In this document: positions 55,901 to 64,000 of the stretch, in pieces | Layout of the letters: every line of letters starts with the position of its first letter | Numbering within the stretch: position 1 is the first letter of the stretch | Source of the DNA: Escallonia rubra | Taxonomy: Eukaryota; Streptophyta; Magnoliopsida; Escalloniales; Escalloniaceae | Direction of reading: 5' to 3' | Length of the DNA stretch: 64,000 nucleotides | Assembly (NCBI GenBank): GCA_033065855.1 | Contig: JAVXUO010001057.1 | Location: 1-64,000 of the forward strand | The notes under the pieces: generated by a model | What the model was told of the DNA's origin: nothing | Databases searched by the model: none | Seen by the model: the letters and a program-made list of their open reading frames with translations, nothing else | Translations under genes and position numbers: made by a program

Positions 55901-58900
55901 TCACTCATGGATGGCCTTAAAGACACGCCCAACCTTGTGATATATGTTAGTGCAGGTCCTTCTTCAGCTTTCAGGTCTATCTCTGTAAGGCCTGATAAAG
56001 CATCCAAGTCTAACAGTGCCTCCGATGCTTTCTCCACCAACAATTTTAGATGCACCTTACTGTATCTATCAGTAGCAAAAAGAAGTGAATGAGATGCCAA
56101 TTAATCACGCGTATATGTACATAAAGATACAAGAAAAAACCAGTTTATAAACAGAGAGAAACTATCAAGGGATTGTTTTGGCATCTAAATAGAGGGACAT
56201 TTGTTGGTGAAAACAATTGTATTACTTCATGAACCATGATTTAGTTGACTTTGGAGGCAGAACAGATCCTAGATCTGGAGAAACTTCAGAACCAAGGTTT
56301 TCAACTTCATCCCTGCATACATGAAGGTAAAAGTTTTTAACCAAAATAGGGATAGAATAGCAACTTTTAAACATAGTAAAAAACTAAGAGATCACCGAGA
56401 CAGAGGCTTCTGATTAGGTGCAAAACAAAACAATTGAAAATCCGAGTCATTCTTCAGTGTGTACGATGTAAAGATCAAAGCCTGCAAACAGAGGCATGAT
56501 TTAACGTTCAACAGAAGGTCTGACTAATCAATGGGTTCAGGATAATTACCTCCAATATGCCCCTACGATCATAAGATAACCTTAAGATAGCACAATACTT
56601 CCCACCACCAAAGTCCAACTCAATATTCAAACCATGGACATCATCTTTCTGCTTCTGTAACTTTCTCACCAAGTCACCACTGTTTACGGGTTTGGAGCTT
56701 GAATTAAATGCAGCCAAAGTAACAGTAATAAATAGTGACGCGGGGTTAGCATATAAGTTAACAGTTGATCCGCAAGTAATAATCTCCGGTTTGCCTATTT
56801 CGTCAGAGTTAATATTGGCATGTGGATCTGCACAAGAAAAGAAATAGTTGCCACAACACAAGTCAAACTTAATTCATCAAATAGCTTTTATCCTCGTTTA
56901 CCTTTATCAGTCAAATGCACATGTATCTCTAAATGTAACAAGTTGGAAACACGAACGGTAGGAAGAAGAAAGATTTCCTTCTGAACTTGTAGTGCAACTG
57001 GTGTATTCCTATTTCCATGGTCAAATCCGGAGCCATCAGGCTGTACCACCGGGACATCTTTTCTAGTGCTCTGAATAAGGAAATGTAGGTTAGCGACACG
57101 TCCATCATCATAACGGAGAGAACAATGTTCAGTGCTAAAGGAACATTTCACTGATTCAACAGAAAACGCCTTCCGGACGCGGTAGCCTAATTTATCAAAC
57201 AATCCAGAGAGACGAACTGCCTTTCCGCTTTCAAGCTCATCTGACCAATCCACTGTATGTGCTTTCTCGGAAATTATCAAGTTCTGTGTAATTTCAGGTC
57301 TAAAAGAAAGTAGGAAATTACCTGCAAGGCAATTACCAATCTCACATAATTTTGGGGTTAACAAGCATTCAGACAATACAAAAAATTGCTTTGCTGTCCG
57401 AACCAACATACTTATGATAACACACACAATCTCGATAGTGCAACTTTGAATATCATACCAGTAGAGTTATAGAGTGCCAAACAAGTAGTAAGAACTAGTT
57501 TGGAAGGTAGCAATACTAAAGGAATTTTAGCATTAAGGATTTCAATGTATGGTCTAAGGGAAGATAGAGAGGATAGAGAAAGAAGAAAGGGCTGCTGCGA
57601 TCATAGACATTCTGATATTCCATTATGTATCTTAAACATTACAGCGTGAGAAGACCAGAAAGGACTAATGGATCAGCATGTGTATAGCCGATTCAACGGG
57701 CTGCTTAGATTGAATCACTTAAACCACTGTGCTGGAGTGAAGTGGACAAAGCAATGATACACGAACAGAGCGGTGGGGTACAGTCGGGTGGATAAACCAG
57801 CAAGAAGATATTATATGCCCTTTACGGAAATTAATCACAAATGTTCCTATTAAGGCTCAAATCTGCTCCCGAGGTAAGGTGTGAGGCAGTCAATTAGCGA
57901 GCCATGGCGTAGATCTCACCAACTTAACCATCAAACCAAACGTTTTCCCTTTTTGTTTCTTCACAGAGTTATTCGTTAGAAGCATTACTATCTGGTAAGG
58001 GTAGAGTAGTACTATAGGTAAGTATGGTTCACGGCATACCTATTTCTACCCTATGATGTTCGTGAGTATGGTTACTAGGTAGTATTGATATCTATCTGAG
58101 GCCTTTTAATGTGAATAAGATTAAAATCAAGCGAAGAATAGAATGATAGCAGTTTATTTCTGCAGAACTTTCTTTAGGTTTAGAGACTCAAAGACTAGTG
58201 AAGGATTCGGTATAATCTTAATGTGAAATGGTTCAAACTAAATAGTTAATTAATCTATTCTCTTAGAATTCGTTTTCAGCAACACATATACGTGTATATT
58301 TTTATGTGTGGGTCCTGTTATGCTAACTGCTTCAAGTGTAGCTTAACAAGGTACCCAAGACAAAAATACAATTAAGTCACTCCTTTTTATTTGCAGTGCT
58401 TTATCCAGATCGGTATAGATATGAGTTCAATTGCTTAATACTGACTTGTCATTTATTAGTGTTCCACTTGCTGCACTCCTGCAATTGTTCCATGTTTCCA
58501 AAACCTTACCTAAAATGGTGATAAAGGCAGAGAGAAATGCCCCTTCTTCCCTTTCTGTGCCCAAGGTGTCCACTCTAACAATGGCCAACGTGCCAAATAG
58601 GTAAGGTTCCGCAATGCAGAGATGCAAAGCTTGCAAACAAAGGTGACTGATGCAGTCCCACAAGGCGTAGGTAGGGGGTGATTGTTGGGGTGAATAGCAA
58701 GCTTTTCAGGTTGAGTTCTCGCGTAGCCCCAACTGGTATCAAACAAAAATGCATGAAGGGCAGATTTCTTAACACGTGCAAATGATGTACAAGCCAACAT
58801 GACGATCTTCTTGCCTTGCTCAAAAGAACAAGTGCGGTTTTGCTATCAAAACTCAAAAGTATGGCTGACTAAAGATCTGGCCACTCCATGAAACATAAGT

Positions 58901-61900
58901 TACTATGGAGCACGATGGCAGAAATACCCTTCAAGAAGAAAGGAAGATAAGAGTTCAACTTACCGACACTTGCAGACATCAATGCCTTCTTCAGTCCACC
59001 TGACAATTTAATGGCACGAAAAGTTGTCATAGAATCATCAACTGTATCCCCAGCCTTGAGATCTATAAAAGCAAACTCGGCTTCCTTTTGTTGGGTCCGT
59101 CGAAATCTCAGCTTCATGGAGAAATCAGTTGCGTTGTGTATTCTTAATAAAGGAGAAACCGCAATAGACAAACCATCCTACAAAACATTAAAGACAAATT
59201 GATTTTGTGGGGAAAGGGGGATGTTAAACCATGTTCGCTACTTTATTTCCCAATTCTATTCATGAAATTCAATTGCAACAACAGCAATTTGAGAAGGGTA
59301 CCTCAGTTCTTCGTGAAACTTTGACCACAACAAATGGCCCGGGGTAGGTTTTTGAATCTGATCAAGGATGAGAAAGTACGCCAAGTTATATTATGATCCG
59401 TATATTAAATCGTATTATAAGATCATTACTGACAGGAAGGAACCCACTAACAAAATGAGCTGATGATTGCTAATTTAATCACTGCAAAAATATGTGCTAT
59501 ACGATTGCCATTAAAATTTGTTCAAAGTTGTCCTCCAGAGATTTAAGCACTCTTTCCGACTCATGCAGTATATGAGGAACAACACATTCTGGAAGGCATA
59601 ATGTGTTCTATAACTGACTAAAATATGTACTATCAACTCTTTGATCTGTCAGTTCAACTTGTCAAATGTGAGTACAAGTGCTAAATGCCTCTATAGCAAA
59701 GCCAGAATACATTTCACTTAAGATTTTGGGCCCATGGCTCACTGAACTTGGAACATCTGCTGAAGCTGAATCCATGAACTAGTATACAAACTTCACTAGT
59801 TAGATGCCGACATACCCTACCAAAGAAAAGCAAAAACATTATCCTAAGCACATTGCTACCCCAAATGACAGACCAACTATACCTATTCCCCGCATATGCA
59901 TATGAACACGCCATGGATGCATACTGTTTAGGGAGTAGAAGACCTGAACACACCTTGTAGTGAGACTATTCGAGTTCTCCAAGCAAATGTTCTAGCTTCT
60001 AACAATGAACAATGAATCGGCAGAGTTGAATAGGCTCCTTGCTCTGCCAGCTGGAGTGAGACAACAGATGCTTCTCGGTCTTGATTCACAATAGCTAAGT
60101 GCCTTTATAACAGACAATGACCATGATAAACAAACACCCCCAAAACACAATGATCAGCATACTTCAAACACCCTATAACAAGTAGCACGCATTTACAAGT
60201 AGAATGCACACAATAGGAGTTAAGTACCAGCACGATTAGATGGACATTATTGACGCTAGATAGCAGTGGTTAAGGGAAGATGTTGAAACTAAAAAACCAT
60301 ACATGTCAACTACTCAACCAGCTAACTTGTCTTTTTTGACATTCCAGCTCCATCAGAATATATGCCTCGTGTTAAATAACAGCTCATCATGCATTTGGTT
60401 GCCTGTCGTCCAGGAACCGAGGGGCACCCTAACGGCTCACGTTACCTAGATATTAATTACATTCTCTGTCTCCCGGCGAAAAATAAAGGGAGCAATGCCA
60501 AAGGAAGTCAACTGTATTAAATAGGACATTGAAGTAACTTCCACTTTCAATGCAAATAGCCAAACAGGAAGCTGCTACAACATCTGTTTCTGTAAGACGT
60601 GAAATTTTCTATAAATGATCACAGACCTTATCTTGTTAACAAGTCCATCCACACTAGAAGATGCACTTTTGATCAATAAGAAACTTAGGGGCGAAAGTGA
60701 TGGTAACTGTAGGAGAAGACAAATGGAATTGCTACACTACATAAAACTTCACATCTTTAGTAAACCCCTCCTTCATTAAATGATCCTTGATTAGAACACC
60801 TATACCATAAATCGCTACTCCACCATATTTGTGCAGCTGACGGAGATTGATGCACATGACCACGCAACTATAACAACTTTCTGTCACAATGTCCTCAATT
60901 GCAGTAATATCGCAGTCCAATCATTTCCTTACCCTAGTCCATATCCGCCCCTCTTTTACGCTTACTGCAGTCAAGAAATGCTTGACCAAAGGCATGTTGG
61001 ATTAGTCTAAGTTGCCCTATCATCTGAACTCTTAAAAACCAATGCTCAGCTAAGTCTTGAGCCTTTACGCCAGCCGTTCGCTTTTTCAGTAGTAAAAGCG
61101 CTTCTATTTGCCCCTGTAGAAAAACAAGAAATACAGAAGTGGTTTTCTTGCTCCCGCTTCTTTCATCTGCGCTCATCAAGCCAACTTTGATCTTTGGGAG
61201 GTGAAACAGCGTTTGAAGTGGACATTTCGAAATGACAGATCGAAGATATATTTTTTATATCTAAACGGTGACGATCTAGAAAGACACCGCTTCAAAATCT
61301 TCCTTCAATGCTGTATGTTGCATTCACACACACAAACCCTGCAACAAGAACTTCAATGTTTATTCTACAACACTTTATCTAAGATAGACAGGAAGTGCCT
61401 GGAAACTTGCTGAACCAGAACTAAGGGCTTTGATACAAAGACTTCAAAGCATATACGATCAAACCAGTGTCCTTCCTTATTTTGCAGCCTCTTCAACTGG
61501 CACCTAGCGGTGCATTTTATTTTGAAACTAAGGAATTGTTGCAAAATAGGAAGTCAAATGACAAACAATGCCAAAGACCTCGCAAAGAACTGGAACTTTA
61601 TCTGAATTTAAACTACTGCAATCAACTGAATGGAGTATGCAAGCTAAAATTGTTTACATGCCGACCAAGTAACTAAGATATGGTGTACCTTAAGAAAATG
61701 GTGGTCGACTGGTTCTTGGCTGCTGATGCAGCTTGCTTATCATAAAATTGAGCAAGAAGGGTTAAGCCTGTCTGGTTTTCAATCTGCCATTTTTGAAAAT
61801 TGGCATAAGAAACTTTTAAAAAGAGGGAGAAAGAGGTAAATGGATGCATGTGCAGAGAGAGAGAGGAGAAAGAAAGAGAGAATCAACAATATGAACTGCA

Positions 61901-62175
61901 GAATTCTCCACATAAAGAACATGAGACACTAAACTTACCTAGAATGTTAAGCAGGCCAGACATCAAAATTATAGCGGAAGAAAAAAGAAACAAGATACTG
62001 CTTACCCGATATCTAATAAATATCCAACTCTAATACCTGATGCCAAACAACCACGAGTGCTGCACTTGTACAGTCTAAATTAGACTCGATAATATCTCCA
62101 ACAGTCTGGAGCATATAATTTTCCATTTTAGGAGGTGCAGATCCGGTCAGATACTTACGGAAAGACTTATCAGAG
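46293..62175 (-). CDS. SHBY: VPS13-family lipid-transfer protein, SHRUBBY-like, C-terminal half (25 exons)
   Basis: Minus-strand exons, 5' to 3': 62175-62037, 61783-61689, 60102-59954, 59357-59302, 59177-58964, 57321-56902, 56827-56550, 56481-56396, 56312-56226, 56065-55807, 55717-55289, 55175-55079, 54698-54382, 52709-52593, 52459-52292, 51762-51634, 51537-51448, 51294-51188, 51117-50969, 49070-48988, 48910-48815, 48719-48597, 47652-47569, 47292-47152, 46625-46293. They join to 4246 nt, one open frame of 1414 aa to a stop. VPS13 proteins bridge membranes and carry lipids; SHRUBBY is a plant member affecting root patterning. Visible are the SHR-binding region (ARTFAWRTRIVSLQDSKTYP, then DALSGLTEIDLKAEEGPALT) and a conserved C-terminus (GLTLGTFKLISKCIDGKGFF; WKWGLGKFVLSGIVAYLDG). 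The N-terminal exons lie past the right edge. The first exon's start and the 56065 acceptor (or 56059) are the least certain. Confidence 0.9.
46928..46963 (+). repeat. (GT)n(GA)n microsatellite
   Basis: A GT run passes directly into a GA run within an intron of the VPS13 gene, between the last two exons. Confidence 0.9.
49445..49760. mobile_element. Possible small solo LTR in a VPS13 intron
   Basis: The segment starts TGTTGAATTC, has a CCTATAAATGTAG promoter-like motif near 49650 and ends AACTGTTACA, reminiscent of a short Copia-type LTR. Flanking 5-mers differ (TTTAT and GCTCT), so the borders are not confirmed. Confidence 0.3.
52710..54381 (+). repeat. VPS13 intron with a possible Copia gag remnant
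   Basis: On the plus strand near 52987-53060 the frame reads KAAWDLLVTRFKMKQ, close to the AxxxWDxLxxRF motif of Copia-type gag. The rest of the 1.67-kb intron shows no exon and no other recognisable feature. The remnant is short, so this is tentative. Confidence 0.3.
57322..58963. other. Long VPS13 intron without recognisable content
   Basis: The flanking exons join perfectly in phase (..SASVG|NFLLSF..), so this 1.64-kb stretch is intronic. Overlapping minus-strand frames at 58427-58856 have no domain. Confidence 0.5.
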
Positions 62176-62689
62176 CTGGCTTACAAAGAAGCATAAAAGC
62201 AAAAGGTCTTGAAGAGAAATGGAGAGACTGGATGAGGTTAAGTATTTCCGCAGCAAAGCTCTCAATGATGGTTAGAAGTCCTGTTGGTTTCTTTTTCTCT
62301 TTGAGGGACTTAAGACAGGGATTTACTAACTTCCCTCCTGTTTTTGATAGTGATGGATGCCATGAGTAGACTGCTGAGGCTTCTTTGGAAGTTTCGAGGT
62401 AGGGGAGTCAGAAGATGTGGGGCTGGAGGTGTCACGGTTCCTTTTTGCAGGTAACACTCTCTTGATTGGTGACGCGGATGTGGAACAGTTAAAATCAATC
62501 CCAATGGTGCTTTTATAATTTTCAGGCTTGTTTCGATTAGAAGATCCTTTGGGCGTGGAGTTAGCTGCTTGCCTATAAATTGCTTGGGACTTCCGTTGGG
62601 TGCTTCTATAGAGATGTGGCTTGCCGGAACCCAGTGGTGACGCAGTTTTATAAACAGTAGGCAGCGTGGAACAGATGGTACCTCCCAAA
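62176..62689. other. Unassigned; a minus-strand open frame of 120 codons
   Basis: A frame at 62688-62326 encodes a basic, S/T/P-rich peptide (RKSQAIYRQAANSTPKGSSN, then PAKRNRDTSSPTSSDSPTSK). It lacks a known domain, its composition does not match VPS13, and no matching splice phase was found. It could be a LINE ORF1 remnant or spurious. Confidence 0.3.
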
Positions 62690-63850
62690 AGCTGGGAGTT
62701 TAACTCTCACAAAAATGTACTGTTCCATTTTCCTCACTTACTTTCATGTCTCCTATGGTCATTTGGTTTGTGGCAAAGAGACTGGAAAAAATGGAGAGGG
62801 TTTTCCTACGGGAAGGTTCCACGGCAGGCCTCATTAGTTAACTGGATTGTAGTATACTCTTCGGCTCTATTTGAGGGTTAAGGGATCAAAGACTCGGCCA
62901 TCTTGAAGCACTCCTTGGGAAATGGCTTTGGAGATATTTGCGAGAACGGGATGCTTTCTTGAGGAGACTAGTACTTGAGAAACTCGAGGAGAAGGTTTCT
63001 GGCGTCCGGGGAGGTTTTTAGGCTTATGGTTCCAGCATGTGGATAGGTGTTAGTAAAGGGTGGGGTTCTTTTGTTGCTCCTATTCGGTAGGAGACGGGAA
63101 TTGGGTGAGAATTTGGCTTGAACCTTAGTGAGGTGATGTTATGTCACTCTTTCCCGTCTCTGTTCAGTTAGCAAGCTATAAAGAAATTTGGTGGCAGAGG
63201 TTGTATTTTTCCAGTCGGTTTTTAGGAGGAATTTTCAAGATAGGGAGATCGAACAAGTGTAAGTCTTGATGGACAGGTTGTATTCTGCGAGGTTCAAGGA
63301 AGGAGGATAGCGTGGTATAAAGGGATGATTTTACGGGATGATTTTATGTCAAGACTAAAAATTTGGTGTTACGGACTTGTGAATTGTGATTGTATTTCAT
63401 TTTTGTGGAAAGCAATTTGGAATGCAGCGGCTCCAGAAAGTTTTGGAGGCGGCCAGAAACGCAGTGCAAACTGGTGGAAAATATATGTCAACTGGTGCTA
63501 TATGTATAAAGAGGATGGGCGACCACCTCAAGCATTGTCAGGTTTTCTGCCTTTTGAACCTGCTAGGTGATCCTGCTATCTGGGATAGATCTGTGAGATG
63601 CTGGTCGCCACATAAAATGAGGAAGAGGAGGAGGAAGAAAGAGAAGATATTGCATTCATAGGACGTTTGGGGTTGTTTAGTAATTGGTTTCAAAGGTTGA
63701 GGGTCCTTTTTCTACTCCTTTTTGTGGGCAGGAAGGAGTTTCAATCCCACAAGGCTTTTACTTTTGCTAGAACAGATTCTTGCTGCGTCTACATAGATGA
63801 TTTGTACCGGTCTTCGCTCCTGCTTTGGCTGTTTTGTAAATAATATGTCA
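62690..63850 (+). pseudogene. Decayed LINE ORF2 fragment, antisense to the VPS13 gene
   Basis: With many frameshifts and stops, the plus strand can be read as the end of a plant L1-type reverse transcriptase. KRLEKMERVFLREG near 62780 is followed by ALLGKWLWR-like sequence near 62910, RERDAFLRRLVLEKLEE near 62940-62990, a degenerate SFPSL stretch near 63140 and WNF-type sequence near 63225. It then shows FLWKAIWNAAAP near 63400 and a zinc-domain remnant (VNWCYMYKEDG near 63490). The order matches the end of the polymerase plus zinc-binding domain. It lies upstream of the first VPS13 exon seen here, so it is inside another VPS13 intron or the gene's upstream part. Confidence 0.65.
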
Positions 63851-64000
63851 CGCTTAAAAAAATGCAAAAAACATTAGTTACACTACTGAAAGTTATCCTA
63901 ACAAAAAGAACATGGAATAGCAACCAAAAATGTCTTGCAAGATACGTTTGGAACATGCACTAGCACAAACAGATGCATGCAAATACAAAACCAAAACTCA

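Noticed and set aside
60934-61179. 81-codon minus frame with GQIEALLLLKKRTAG as a VPS13 exon
   Set aside because: The flanking exons 61783-61689 and 60102-59954 already join in phase (AG plus G), so no exon is needed here, and it does not resemble VPS13.

Overview
This is a plant nuclear window, most likely from a eudicot. It shows GT-AG spliced genes with plant-specific products (HCF164, a WAK-like receptor kinase, a thylakoid-targeted protein), AT-rich introns, and dense plant-type transposons (solo LTR, L1-type LINEs, tRNA-derived SINEs, hAT and MULE pieces, a Helitron-like end). No species call is justified from sequence alone. No rRNA, tRNA gene or CRISPR array was seen.

Layout. 1-5.9 kb: repeat-rich DNA. 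It holds a 5'-truncated LINE, a large array of palindromic GAGTAGAC-type repeats, a purine-rich tract and a probable Gypsy-type LTR. 5.9-6.2 kb (minus): exon 1 of a NASP-type histone chaperone; its other exons are not visible. 6.4-16.6 kb: a nested transposon island with a 2187-bp solo LTR (TSD ATTGA), a 3.4-kb LINE (14-bp TSD), a 0.87-kb LINE (16-bp TSD) and a SINE (10-bp TSD), all between two inverted MULE-like termini. 17.9-18.3 kb (plus): an intronless gene for a small thylakoid-lumen or thylakoid-membrane protein. 22.3-24.9 kb (plus): a complete four-exon HCF164 gene (260 aa), followed by a long hairpin and a 556-bp hAT element with an intact 8-bp TSD. 28.9-34.2 kb (minus): a complete three-exon WAKL14-like receptor kinase gene (707 aa) with a Helitron-like 3' end in intron 1. 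34.8-36.9 kb: a SINE and GC-rich LTR/minisatellite sequence. 40.0-42.2 kb (plus): a complete five-exon gene (177 aa) resembling the U3 snoRNA-associated Bud21/UTP16 family, with telo-box and site II elements upstream. 44.2-44.5 kb (minus): an intronless 100-aa protein gene. 46.3-62.2 kb (minus): the C-terminal half (25 exons, 1414 aa) of a SHRUBBY-like VPS13 protein; its N-terminal exons lie beyond the right edge. A decayed antisense LINE sits at 62.7-63.7 kb.

Exon phases for HCF164, WAKL14, the UTP16-like gene and the VPS13 gene were checked by hand: each joins to an open frame with canonical GT-AG junctions. The genes do not form one pathway. The best contextual signal is that NASP and HCF164 are, from memory, adjacent loci in Arabidopsis (At4g37210 and At4g37200). 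Here they are divergent and 16 kb apart, with a transposon island and one small gene between them.
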